Of a stretch of 64,000 bases of DNA, positions 22,080 through 34,609 are shown one piece after another (position 1 is the first letter of the stretch; every line of letters starts with the position of its first letter). Source of the stretch: Druceiella hillmani (taxonomy: Eukaryota > Arthropoda > Insecta > Lepidoptera > Hepialidae); the NCBI GenBank assembly GCA_039881145.1, contig JAYKKI010000005.1:28289001-28353000 (forward strand), read 5' to 3'. Made by a program: the position numbers and the translations under genes. The notes under the pieces are model-generated. The model had not been told where the DNA came from. It searched no databases and saw only the letters and a program-made list of their open reading frames with translations.

Positions 22080-22360
22080 ATAATATTTTGTCGTTTTCGA
22101 CTTCACCATTCCGACCCTTTCTTTTTTTCTCCAGGAAAAGCTGAAAATTTTGTAATGAAAACGACACTGCACCGAGGCGCATAAAGCCACAGCAATTTTA
22201 ATTCAGTTCGTTGGAGGCAAATAATTTGTGGAAGACAAGTACGCTTTCCATGCCGTAAGTTGGATTGGGCCGGTACAGTTAAAATGTTATTTCATTAAAG
22301 CGTTGAGGAGAAATTAATTAATATGTTAAGGTCTGGAAAAAACCGAAAAAAATATATATT
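22080..22360. repeat. third, diverged copy of block A2/B2
   Basis: In order, this region has AAAAGCTGAAAATTTTGTAA, ATGAAAACG, ATTTTAATTCAGTTCGTT, GGGCCGGTACAGTTAAAATG and AAAGCGTTGAGGAGAAATTA. Each aligns with the corresponding part of 8505-8690 and 52825-52970. It is more diverged than the other two are from each other, and the flanks are not shared. Confidence 0.55.
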
Positions 22361-23185
22361 AATTATCTTATAATTAATTATCATTAATAATTATCTTAAT
22401 TATATTTTCATTTAAATACTGCTTTTAAGTAGGTATTCCGTCTGCAATAGAGTGTGCCGGAAGATTCTTTTTACAAGCTATTTGTTGTATTTGAAAAGAT
22501 CAGACCTCCTTGATAACTGAATAAATCTGAAGTGTAATCCAAAATTGTAGCCAATTTTATTGACGAGTACGTATGTTTATTTAAAAACTTTTCACCTTTT
22601 CATTTTCCACTTATTTAATGATCCTTTTATTGCCATAAACTTTTACTGTTGACCACTATGGTCATCACCATAAATCTATTCTTACCACATTGTTAGTATG
22701 GAAGAAACCATTTTATAAATTACTCAATAATCTCTAAATCACCAATAGAACTCTTGCTAGAAGGGTCCTGTTTATGTAGATACAAAGATTTAAAGATTCA
22801 AAAGTAGGTAGTAATTCTATTTAAATTATTTACGAATATATGTATAAATATCAATATATTTATATACTATGTAAATATGTATACTGCATAAAATATTTTT
22901 CGCTAATTAACCATCATATGTTTTATATATGACATTGTAATTTATTTATATGCTTATTTTAAACTTTAACGCAACACATAATTTATACATTTGGAGGACT
23001 TATTGCTATATGAGAAATCTCTTCCAGTCAACCACATTTATTAAATATGAACATTTTGAAATGAAAAATATTGTGTAAAACTTTAAACAAACTAAATACA
23101 AAAATACAAACAAAATTAAGAAAAAAGAAAAAGGTACATAATATATATTATAAAATAGTCAATTATAAATCTTGACATTATTGGA
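22361..23185. other. non-coding spacer
   Basis: Very AT-rich sequence without a gene or a recognisable element. Confidence 0.5.
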
Positions 23186-23189
23186 AACA

Positions 23190-23740
23190 AGAAAAGGGGG
23201 ACAGGAAGGGATTATGAAAGGAAGAATTTTTTCACACCATCTTTGAACATATTTATAGATGTCGAGTTCTCGGAATCTGGATCCAGACGATTCCAAAGTT
23301 TTATAGTTTGGACAGTGAAGGATTTTTCATGAAAGGTGTTTGTATGTCCGGGAAAAAAGACTGAGTTACTTTTCAGAGCATAGCATTATACCGTGTGCAT
23401 ACAAGTAACTAAATTTGCTTCTGAGATAAGTTGGATAGGTAGGATTTTCAAAATATTATAAAGGAGTGTAAGAATGTGTAGATTACACTGATTGCGGAGT
23501 TCCATCCATTTAAGTTACTCTCTGAATTGAGAAATAAGATGATATGTTTGGCATCCAAAAATCAATTTTGAAGGTGTTCTAATTTTTTAAGACGATTCTC
23601 AGTAAGGTCTGAGTAAGACTGTCGGCTTTAACGAAATAACATTTACATAGTCAAGCATTGGTATTAAGAGTGTTTGGCAGAGGTGAGCTTTGGTTTAATA
23701 GTTTAGAAAATTTTGAAGATGCTTGAGGGAGTGCAAAGAA
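23190..23740 (-). pseudogene. CR1-like LINE, 3' coding end
   Basis: On the minus strand this is the C-terminal tail that follows the reverse transcriptase in CR1-like non-LTR elements. Scattered over frames it reads LEHLQNLIFGCQTYH (about 23560), then LKWMELRNQCNLHILTLLYN with ILKILPIQLISEANLV, then the diagnostic SFTVQTIKLWNRLDPDSENS (about 23257-23315) and INMFKDGVKKFFLS. CR1-type elements have ..l..l..RR....l.llykil......l......................sF.v...rlWNsLp..ir...s...Fk..lk.... Stops and shifts show it is dead. It is 5'-truncated, as most LINE copies are. The AT-rich text below 23190 may hold its 3' UTR. Confidence 0.75.
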
Positions 23741-26700
23741 AAAGAAATAAAAATGGAATAAATAAAAAGTGTGAATTCATTTCCATGTGCGAAGTCATAT
23801 TTCATATTGTCTCAGAGCCTATGGCATGATACGAAATTTTATTCACAGGCGTGCTTCAGCTCCGATAGAGTGCTCTAAGCCTTATTTACTAATAAATTGC
23901 TACTGATTAATCGTATTTTATTTTCACTCATTACTTTACTGACACCAAATTTGTTTGTTAAACTGTAACAACGAAGATATTAGGATTACATACAGTAAGT
24001 TTTTGAGTTGCGGAGTTTTGGTACAATGTATATTTTCTAAGAAAATAATATGAAGAATAAATTTATTATTTTCTGAAATAAATATCAAAGCGAATTATTC
24101 ACATTTTCTTTTAATAATTGAAGATACAAATTACATAATATTTTAATATAAGTATTGTTTAAAAAATTTCCAAAAATACCTACATTCGCATCAATTACAT
24201 AAGCCCTTCATTAATACGATGAGCTACTATTGTAATCCTAGTATATTTTAATGTTGGTAATATTGTCTCTAAATGTTAATAAGATGTCCTAGTTTCGTTG
24301 AATTAAGTTTGAGTTGAGAATTTTAATACGTTTAAAAGTAATCTGTTTTCTCCCCGACTGTTTGTCAAGGCAATATATGCCGAAGATATGGTATAATTTA
24401 CCATAGGAATTTATTATCAACAAATGTTTTAGTATAATTTTATTAACAAATATACCCTTAACTACGAAAGCTTGCTGAAAAAATACTTATCAACTATTAT
24501 AACATCCTTTGGCGAAAACAAGCGCTCGCGCATTCTCTGTGACAGATTTGGTCTAATCTCTTATATTTTTGTACTACGAGAATTACATCAAAATACGTCT
24601 AGTTACTGTAACTGGCTAGATAAATATTGAGATATTGTATTAAATATTTTAATAAATAGGTTGAGTACGTGTTTACTCAAGAATTAATATACGTAAAAAG
24701 TGGAGTTTGTAAAAAATTCAGTAGTGCGTTTGGGTCATCGATACATCATAGTTTGATTGTTTTCACAAATGCAGATTTTATCAATCGCTAAGAAATTGAA
24801 ATAAATATTATTTGCATTAGAATTTGCTGGTGATACGGTTAAAAAATCTAGCACATTTTAACTTGTTTTTTTTCAAAAATGGAAGAGAACTTATGACCAA
24901 AATTGCCAATTAGATGTCCAGAGCCATTTGTTATCTACTTACTAAATTTATCTCAAGTGCCACCATTGTAAAGATTTGTTTGCTGTGTTAAACCACGATT
25001 TCCACAATCACCCTTAGAAATATGAAATTTAATTCCAAGAACTGTATGTCCTTAGCGATCGTATATATTACGAGCAACAGCACTTCTAAGATACGTTAAT
25101 GTCATAGTTTGTGAAAAATAATAAAGTACCACCACTGAAAATAAATTTTAACAATACTTTATTATAGTTGCGTTATATCAAAAATTAAGTTTGTGTTGTG
25201 ATATTTTTACAGAAATATTGTTTAATAAAATCACAGATCACGAGAAACTGACGTGCCTATTAAACGTATCTTTGTTATCATTGGACATTCCACTCTGAGT
25301 TGAGCATATTATTGGTGAATTGACAATTAATGGATACTCATAAAAAACTAGCTTTCTCTTTTATTTTCACTTTTTTTCCAAAAAACTAACGGAACAATTA
25401 ATTGCTTAGAAGAGTAAAACATATTGTTTACCCTCGCTCAATTCGCTTGTTCTTGTCAGAGCATCACGCCTATTATTAAAGAAGATTACTGTATTTACAC
25501 CAAGGATAAAATTTTGACTTTCAAGCAAATTATATGTTTCTGTTCTAGGTTTTCATTCTTCATTTTACATGCTGCAGCTGCCGCACATAGTTAATTAGAT
25601 AAAATTGATAAAAAAAAACACTTAACGAATAGCAAGTATTTCTTCTACATTAAAATATGGTGAATCATTTTTACTGAGAGAAAAATAACTAAAAATATGT
25701 TTTTACAATAAAATAAAACATATTTCTGCTTCTGAAGTTAATTCTTGAAAAAGATACTCGTAGATAAAATCAGTTGATCACCAAATAGAGAATTTAACTC
25801 ACTTTGGTTATATTATTTTTCCTTTTCTTAAAATTTTCGTATTCTCAATTTTTATCGTCCCTTATAAAAAATATAAGAAAAAAGTAAATGTAGGTATTAT
25901 CTCCAATGGGTTGATAATTTCTACATCGATAGTACTAATGTTGTACACGAGAAAATTGTGGTCTAAAGATAATTTTTCTGAAACGTTTTGTTTTTTAAAA
26001 GTACTGGTATTTAACGCATAGTAATATATAAATGGTAAATACATAATTATACAGAAGGATGGCTTACAAATTGACTATTTATTTCTTTCATATAACATTA
26101 CTCAGGCTATGATTTATAAAAATGTACTTTTTCACTTATAATGGTCTTCTCTAAAAACATTTTAAATAAAAAAAAATTAAACTTAATATAAATTGTCGTT
26201 TCGTCAAAAGCGTCGTTGGAATATATTCTTTCTTTATCACTATTTACAAAAATAGTTATACAACAATATAATCTCGTTTAAAATACATTTTTCGTTAAAT
26301 AAAACAAATAAGAAATACAAAAATGTCTTTGTTGGGAGTTCACGTACAAAACAATTATTTTTCTCTTCCAGAACCTATATTCAATTACCTAAATCTTCAT
26401 TAAAATAACATTCATTTTCTTTGTTTTCTAATCCACTGCATTTACTAATCTGTAACTGAATCACGGATGAAATTAATGTTTTTAAAAATTGTCTTTTTTA
26501 TCTTAATAAATCGTGTATCAAATAAAGTCGCTTTTTATAGTATTACGCGTTAAACATTTGAAATATTTCATTGTTCCATAAATGTTGATCGGATCTAAGA
26601 ATGTATACGTTAGTATTGATTTCTTATTGAGGTTGAAGGGTTTATCCCCCAGTAGTTAACTTTAATATCAAGCTATAAATAAACAATAATGTCGATAGAA

Positions 26701-27911
26701 AACTTCACGACTTATTAAAATTCAACTAACTACTGAAATTCATATAGCCTTAATTATTCATTATTCTTTTAATGGTTCTTGCGTCAGTATTTCTAACTTT
26801 TCATTATTTCATAAGTAAAACTTCACAACTCTGTAGAAGAAAAGGTAATTTATAGAGCACAAACTAGTAACGGAGGCTAACTTGATAAAAGAAAAACAAT
26901 TGTTCTCGCGTTACTGACCACTCATTTTATAGTAACTTAGGAAAAATTAGTTAAAATGTTGTTTATTTGCTTAATACATTTGGATGCGTCCGATATTTGG
27001 TAGCGTAAAATCATTCAAATTGCACCAAAAAAATAGCATTTTTCAAATACGAGACATTCATTTAAACTTATGACTCAAAATGTACGAATTTTTGTTTTGT
27101 AATAAAAAAATATTAACTTTTTGGAAAAATTGATTCACTGTTTTTCTATCGCTCTCGAGCAAATTTGCTCCAAAATAATTACTTGACAAAATATTAGGCT
27201 TGTCCTCCAAATTTTCACGTCGTTTTCTATTTAATAATAATAATTCTTTCTGTTTAAGTTACTACGTTTATACAAAATATAAAAACCAGGTCATAGTTGT
27301 AATGTCAGCAACTCTCCTCGTCTTTAAAAAGTTCTCTATATTATTTTCAGCAATTAACCGAATTACTGATTAGACCCTTACTTCTTTACCATTATTTCTA
27401 TTTTTCGAATTATAAAAATTGTTCAGCAGACATTCTGAATAAAGCCTAATAAAAGTTAGCGGTGGGTACGTAAAAGAAACCGCTGAAAATTTAGATGAAT
27501 TATATTTTTTATTTACACTTGAATTAATTAGTATTTAATTTTGAAAACTATGTATATAAATGACTTAAGTATGAGATTATAGAGATTCAAAGAGTTGGAA
27601 TAAAAATATATAATATTCCTCGTAATTTAATAAATAGAAACCTTGACGATAGGAATAGATCAATAATTCGTATTAATTATATATTTAAGATGTTAACATA
27701 ATTTGTATTGCGTTTCTACTAAATCGAAAAGGAGACTACGGAACTTTGCCACAGTTTTTTAGGTTACTAAATGACAAAATTAAAATAGCAGTAGTTTTTT
27801 TATTGTTATTGCAATACTGTATATGTATTATACAACATCTTATATGTTGTGTAATATTTAAGAATAAAATGTATAGATAAAATGACCTGTTTGTATATGG
27901 TAGATTACATG
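23741..27911. other. long non-coding stretch
   Basis: I see no gene, no transposon end and no ordered repeat over about 4 kb. Open frames (for example 25862-26044 minus and 27736-27921 minus) are short and have no motif I recognise. Near 24575-24610 the string CATCAAAATACGTCTAG recurs from the relic at 30050, so small pieces of dispersed repeats are probably present. Confidence 0.5.
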
Positions 27912-27954
27912 GCATAAACAATTACCGACCTTATCGGTCGGTAATTGTTTATGC
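27912..27954. repeat. perfect 19-bp hairpin
   Basis: GCATAAACAATTACCGACC at 27912-27930 is followed by a 5-base loop (TTATC) and its exact reverse complement at 27936-27954. Confidence 0.95.
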
Positions 27955-27990
27955 TATCTGAATCTTCATATCATGCTATCTGAATCTTCT
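27951..27990 (+). repeat. 17-bp direct repeat beside the hairpin
   Basis: ATGCTATCTGAATCTTC occurs at 27951-27967 and again, identically, at 27974-27990. The first copy overlaps the end of the hairpin. Confidence 0.92.
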
Positions 27991-29246
27991 CTTCCGTAAC
28001 TTTTTAAATAAATAAATTGCTACGTATTTATTTCGTACACATTATTTACGATTTTCGTCTACTACTGACAAATCTTAATTTGTGACAAAATGAAATACCT
28101 TAATAAATTTTCCTCTTGTTGCAAAGTAAAGAGATAAAATCAAAACTATGTCAATTTCGCGAAAGTCGAAGCTGAAAACGGGGTGAAATTTATGCGATGT
28201 GATGTATGATAGCTAAAGTAACCAGCATATCCGTAAGAAATTTAAAAAGAGTTTTTCACGAAGAATGGGTATAAGATTATTGAAATTCATTTCACCTTTT
28301 GAAAACAGGAGGTGACAAAGTAACAAAGATAAAGAGGAAGCTGGAAAGTATACGTTTGAAAACGCAATGTTTTGTTATAAACAACTACCAACTCTATTAA
28401 AAAAAACTGTCATGTCTGAATAGATCTTCCAGTACGCAAGTTTACCTACATAATTGGGTATTTGACTACATTTTTTTTTATTTCATTAATCATAATTTTA
28501 AGGTACAAGCTGATGAGTGAAAAAAATCTGATATTGACTATAACACTGATCTATCTATATTTTTAAATTTATTATTTATTGTACGACTTGTGTAATGATT
28601 CTTGTATAGATGAAGAAAGATGTTGTTGAATGTAAATGAATAACAGAAGAAGAAGTGATGATGAGTGTAGACGAAGAACGGAGAATGCTTCGTTGTTTAG
28701 TTGAAGGTAGATTGGAAAAATCAGAAAACTTTTGGCGTAATATTTTAATGTCAATTCATACTACTTGAAGATTATTGGCAATGAATATTCTTCCAGATGT
28801 TTAAAGTTTAATATTTTGTACTGTTGTCAACAACAACATTATACATACATACGATATTTTTATGAAAGGACAGAACTACTCACACATACACCATGAAATT
28901 TTTTACGAAATTGAATATAGAATATCCTTAACTAATGAAATGGATAGAAAGCTAAGGAAAGAACACATATAAAAGAGATGTAATTACGAAAATTGGGTCA
29001 TTATAATTATGAGCGAACGAGTACATGGTAGGTGCAAATGGGATAGTGTCGCTACAAGCGTGTGGGCATGGAAACTTTTCAAAATTTAACCAACAAATTT
29101 AGTTCGGTATTTCACATTTGTGTGTTATATTTGCTATTACACATTTAGGTCTTAGACGTAAAAGTTAAATATTATTTTCTTGTAGTAGTAAAGGAAAATT
29201 ATTTGTCTAAAAAATTCCAAATTGCAACGTAGCACACATATCCCTA
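27991..29246. other. non-coding spacer
   Basis: No gene or element was recognised. The minus-strand frame at 28572-28754 is short and low in complexity. Confidence 0.5.
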
Positions 29247-29303
29247 TAGAAGAACAAATCCTTCCTTAATGTAAGACACATTAAGGAAGGACTTGTCCTT
29301 CTA
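29247..29303. repeat. 25-bp hairpin with 7-base loop
   Basis: TAGAAGAACAAATCCTTCCT and the bases to 29271 pair with 29279-29303 at 23 of 25 positions. The loop is TAAGACA. Confidence 0.95.
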
Positions 29304-29479
29304 TCAGGATACATCCACCCAACTAGCCCATAGGCGCGTTCTTGGACGTATCAGAACAGAGTCCGCGCGTCTATGCCGATTGCTCAACAAAATAAATTCG
29401 TTTATCCTTTTTTGGATGATAATGTTACAGAAACACACTTACATACCCGCACGTATATGTATTCTCACTACATACATAT

Positions 29480-29660
29480 CATATGTCACACATACACACA
29501 CACGCATGCACGCACGCTCGCTCTCACGCACGCACGCAAGCACGCACGCATGAACGCATGCACGGACGCACGCACTCACTCATGCACGCACGCACACGCA
29601 CGCGCCCGCGCACGCGCACTCGCACACACACACGCGTGTATGCGTACACACACCAACACA
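29480..29660. repeat. CACG/CA-rich microsatellite
   Basis: Alternating CACA, CACG and CGCA steps form a purine-pyrimidine alternating tract of about 180 bp. It opens all three plus-strand frames and so gives spurious proteins rich in His, Thr and Arg (29293-29777). Such tracts can adopt Z-DNA. Confidence 0.9.
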
Positions 29661-29819
29661 TTTTGTTACATTCGTAATTTGCAAACTACATGTTTAATGT
29701 ATTCCGTGACTAGCCACTTTTCCCTAGTCCCACCCCCATACCATAAGCAGCTCATAACCATCCTTTTGAAAATCTGAAGTATCGTGTAAAGTATTCGCGC
29801 TATGTCTTTATTTATTTAT

Positions 29820-30135
29820 TTTTTTTTGCAATACCTGTGAGCATAAATTTTATTGAAAACATTAAGAAATGGTAGATGGTAACATATCGTAATCTTTATA
29901 CATGACCGTAATGTTTACTAAAAATCCTAATAGATGGCGTTAGAAGTACCAATATCATAATATATGCAAATTCAGTTTTTTAATCCGTAATATTCAGATA
30001 AATAATATGTTTTTTGAGGGTATAAGCTATTACCATACCAAATTTCATCAAAATACGTCTAATAGATTTCACGTGAGTTAAAAACAAATTAACACATAGA
30101 CATAAAAAAATCTTAAAAAAGGTTGTCTACTTTCT
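29820..30135 (+). repeat. dispersed-repeat relic
   Basis: The text ACCAAATTTCATCAAAATAC (30038-30057) followed by AATAGATTTCACGTGAGTTA and AACACATAGACATAAAAAAA is of a kind I know from high-copy insect repeats (caaatttcatcaaaat.cgttcagtagatt.....gagtaacaaacacacat). No ends were found, so the family cannot be fixed. Confidence 0.4.
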
Positions 30136-30289
30136 GTTACCATTCTATACACTATACTCTTTTTAAAATATTTTCCTTGTACAGAATCCATTCTATTTCA
30201 ATTTATTATATGTATAGATAAATTATTTTTTCAAACTTGGAAATTGCTATTCAATGTCGTATATTCATGGATTAATTTGTTATAGTCAT

Positions 30290-31530
30290 GTGGTTTTAGG
30301 GCATCATCAGTGACAAAAATTCTAATTTACGAGCATTCAGATCGGGATTTTCATCAAGGCATGTCTGGATTTTGGATAGTCGCATTTAAATATTCATCGT
30401 AAGTCTATTTCAGTTACATCTATCTAATTTATCCTAATGAGAGAACTGTATAATTTGCGAATGATACAATATTATCCGCAGTATTAAATTTTAGTATTTC
30501 ATTGGCATAAATAAAAATATAATATTGGTCCAAGCGCACTTCCTTATAAGGTATCGTAATAGTTTATGTTTCACTAATAGTAATTTATTGGTAATTACTC
30601 TGTGTTTTCTGCACTGTTGACAAAAATTCTGATTTACGAGCATTAAGATCGGGATTTTCATCAAGCCATGTCTGGATTTTGGATAGTTCCATTTAAATAT
30701 TCATCGTAAGTCTATTTCAGTTACATCTATCTAATTTATCCTAATAAGAGAATTGTATCATCTACGAATATTACAATATTATCCGCAATATCAAATTTGA
30801 GTATTTCATTGGCATAAATAAAAACGTAATATTGGTCCAAGCGCACTTCCTTGTAAGGTATTGTAAGTAATACTTTGTGTTTCACTAATAGTATTTTATT
30901 GGTATTTACTCTGTATTCTATCTGTTATGTATCTCTGAATTAATTATGCATTTTGTTACATATACAGTTATCATGAACGTGTTTTACACGTACACGAACG
31001 TGTTTATTCACGTGTTTTATATTTAGTGACCGCCAGTACTATATACCCGTTCCATTTTCCCTTCTAAATCCGTATTAGTTTAAAGAATACTTTTGATTAT
31101 TCTCTTAGTACTCAGTCGGTCATCGGAATATCTATTGTTTAATGATTTTACAAAAATACGTTCAATGGTGTGATTAGCCTCTATTAGTTAATCCCGATTT
31201 AGTCTCTATTTTTAAAGATAGGAACGTTGTTGGTTACCTTAAATCCGGTTGGAAAGTGGTTCTTTTCTATGTTATATGTCTATGTATTTAAATAATAATC
31301 TGTCCAGTCTGTTCTGTCCCTTGGAGCTTCTCTTTCGTAATTGTATCATATTTTTTATTACTCCATTTGTTGATGTACTTGTCAGAGTAACACTATTTTC
31401 TATTCTGTCGTATAGTTCGTAATTTCTTTTGTTTCTTTCTGTTTAAGCATGGTAGTATTGTATTAGATAATATCTCACTAACCCCATTAAAATGTGTCGT
31501 AAATGCTTTTTTTGATGGAATGTGTGTGAA
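30290..31530 (-). pseudogene. non-LTR reverse-transcriptase relic
   Basis: On the minus strand, remains of a LINE polymerase read in changing frames. They are FPTGFKVTNNVPIFKNRD at about 31190-31250 (family: ..P..lK.a.ViPi.Kkgd), GSALGPIL at about 30830-30850 and again at about 30522-30545 (family: GvpQGSvLGPlLF), and ADNIVSFANYTVL at about 30440-30490 in the place of the ..FADDtvl.. motif. Further on is LSKIQTCLDENPDLNARK. The catalytic Asp pair is lost (FANY). Two copies of the GSALGP-to-LNARK part exist because of a tandem duplication. No endonuclease or tail was found next to it. Confidence 0.65.
30312..30925 (-). repeat. 307-bp tandem duplication in the RT relic
   Basis: GACAAAAATTCTRATTTACG starts at 30312 and at 30619, and the text stays colinear, with roughly 90 percent identity, over about 300 bp. 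The second copy differs by scattered substitutions and small indels, so the duplication is not recent. Confidence 0.9.
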
Positions 31531-34500
31531 TGAAATATTTTTATATAACCCATAAGGGGCCTTTCGAATTTTGGTCAGTATAAATTGCTAATAGTTTCGA
31601 AAATCTACCTATCTAATAGTCTTTCTTGGATACAGTAATACCCAGTTGTGGGATGATATAAATCCTTTTCTCAACTCGATGATTACAAAATCATATTAAG
31701 GCTAGGATGCAATTTATTAGCTGAAAATACATTTTAGAATATCAGTATTTTTCGTCTTGATGTGTAGATTACAAAAATGTGTTGATTAAAATGTTGCTGA
31801 GCTGGACTTCATGTGGGGAATACCGTGTTTTATTAATTTCGTTTGTATTCTAAGGAAAGAACAACGATACTACAAAAATTTAAGAGCTCGACGATAATCA
31901 TATTTCATTTCACTTATTCCCGATATTCATGCTTTTTAATCTCAACATTATAAATAAAACTAAATTGAAATGTGGTTGACACGGTGTCCAATTTTCTCAA
32001 TATTATACATTTTGATCGAAAATGCATGATATGAACGTTAGGAGACATACGTGCATACAAAACTACATTATTTCTTTGATCGCTTTTGCTTTGTACAGAA
32101 ATAAAGCGAAGGAAATTAAAAATTACTATAAATGCTTCTAAGCCTTGGTCTCTCAGTTCCTGTCTATTTTGAGGGCTAACAAATATATATTCTCCATGTA
32201 ACAAATATATGGAGACGATCATATTAATATGTTTCTCAAAGTTTCAAGACATATTATTCTGTTATACGTAAATGTTTAAATTAGGCGATTTATAACCATT
32301 TACATGTTTAAATATGGCAAATATATTTGTTATTAATTGTTATATAAATTCTCTTATTTAAAGCAATAAATTAACTTTTGTAAAGATTTCGAAATGTAAC
32401 TACGTGCTCTTTACATTTTTTAGAATTTTTAATTATTTTTTTTATAGTAGCATGTCACTGAATGTGCATTGGGGTTTAATACAAATAATATGAAAATAGT
32501 ACTTATAGCAAAACTGAAGAAAACTCAAAATACTTTTCACATAATGGACCATAAATGGAATTTATGTATCAAAACTAAATGATTTAAAATGTAAAGATTA
32601 ATTTGTTTGTGAGCTTACATTATATTTTTTTAATTTATTTTTCTACGCATTTACTTTTGATATAATATAATATTAACGCGATAAATTTTAATTTTAAGCA
32701 GAAATCTAATTATTTTTCAAATATCTAAAATTTATATACTTTATTTTTTGCGTAGTTTTGAAATACTTTATTTTTGGTGTGGATTTAAAAATTTAGTAGA
32801 ATTATTCACCTCTTAAGTTAGAAAGTAGATTTCAGTAAAAACATACTTTAGAACGTGACGCCGAAGCCTTTTTTACGTGACTCTTAAATTACAAAAATTG
32901 ACAATTAAAAACGGAAAAATTTTAAAACTCTATTTCATTTCGAAACATTTTAACATCAGTATGTGACTTAAAATAAATTTTATTTCAAATTTCAAAGGTA
33001 TAAACATTGTCCGAGTTTTTGTAATAAACGAGTAGCGATAGTGAAATTAATTAAATTAAAAGTAAAGAACGTCGAAGATGAAAACAAATAATATAAATCA
33101 AGATGCTTTCTTTCAGAAACATGAATATGATTTTCAATGTTTTCTATATTCAAATAAAATAAATTACAAAAGATGTTATTGAAAATGCAGTTTCACTGTA
33201 ACACAACTGCTTCTAATTAATGTCATTTACAGAACAACGTTGCACTATGCGCACGGCGTAATGAGGTACATTGACCTGAATTGCTGCGCTGGACATATAA
33301 AGGGTAGGAGGTTCTTGTCCTTTTCGAACATGCTCCGTTAATGCGACAAAATAGCTAATAATAAAGGAATAGCAAGCAGATAATTGCATGTAGAAAGTAG
33401 CATGCAGATAATTGCGTGCATGGAATGATATAAAATAATGCACGATAAATGTACGTCTTAGTCGTAAAAATTGTGGATGACCTTTGACATAAACATTCTG
33501 TTATTTTCTTCATATTTGTCATTATATAGATTTTATTTTCATCAGGCATTCGAAATTAATCAATTAACATTTAACATTAAATTTACGTAAAACTAACTTT
33601 TCTGCGAGTATGTCATATTGTTTCATTTCTTTTATGTTAGAATTATTGTACGCTGTAACTGACGACAATATAATCTTGTTTTACTAAAATGGAAATGGTA
33701 TTTTATTTTTTTTCATTTATTTATTTTAATATTTAATTTTTTACCAATTATTTTTTTGCATACTAGTATTCTACTAATTCTGTAAAAATAATGATTTATT
33801 GTTAATTATGTCAATGAAAGTCGCAATAAAATAAAAGAGAAATTTAATATATTTCCACCTTATTCTTTTGCACAAACTTTTCTTGTAAGGTGATCCATTC
33901 TTATTTTTAGTCCTTCCGAAGAACTTTCATTCTTTTTTGTATCTATTAATACTCCGTTTCTTTTTCCTGTGCTTCTATTTTCGTTATATATTTTCGTTTA
34001 GTTTTCCATTCCTTTGTAATGAGAAATCTAAATATAAGATTTCATTTGTATTTTATCTACGTTTATCTTTGATACATTTAAAATATGTATTAATTCGATT
34101 GAAAATAAACTTAAAGACATTCGTTTCTAAAACTATTACTCGGATATGTGAATATGATATACATTTTTCAAGAGAGTCCGGTAAAATAAAGTTATGCGAA
34201 AGGAATATTTTCAATGGAATACATGATTATAGAAAGTGAATTAAAGACTGAATTAATACAATATTGCCAAAGTTTGTGGTAAATCCAAAGCGTCCGTGTA
34301 TATCTTTTTAAATTGTTAATCGTATTTCAGTAAATAGAAACGAATTCATTAGTAAATAGGACTCATTAGTTTTTGTTTATTTGGTATTAAAATAATTTAT
34401 TTATGATTATGTTGTTTTTCATTATAACATTATTTATATAAGATGTATTTAATAATAATTAAGTACACATGTTCACCCAACTATTGTATGGTTCATTAAT

Positions 34501-34605
34501 TTTCTCTTGAGTTTTCTAGTTTAATGCAGTATGAAAGAGGAAGAGGCACTCTTTAACGCATTCAATGCAATAGCGGTTCAATTGACATAATTCGAATGCA
34601 CTCAT
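31531..34605. other. long non-coding stretch
   Basis: No gene or element was recognised. At 33376-33420 the string GCAGATAATTGCRTG is directly repeated, with pieces of AGTAGCATGC between. The frames at 31914-32222 (minus) and 33937-34239 (plus) have no motif I know. Confidence 0.5.
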
Positions 34606-34609
34606 TATG

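Noticed and set aside
27912..27954. microRNA precursor
   Set aside because: The stem is only 19 bp, perfectly paired, with a 5-base loop, which is shorter than usual animal precursors. Small-RNA data would be needed.
29293..29777. Open frames of 64-134 codons rich in His, Thr and Arg
   Set aside because: They are read through the CACG/CA microsatellite. The short non-repetitive beginning has no family signature.
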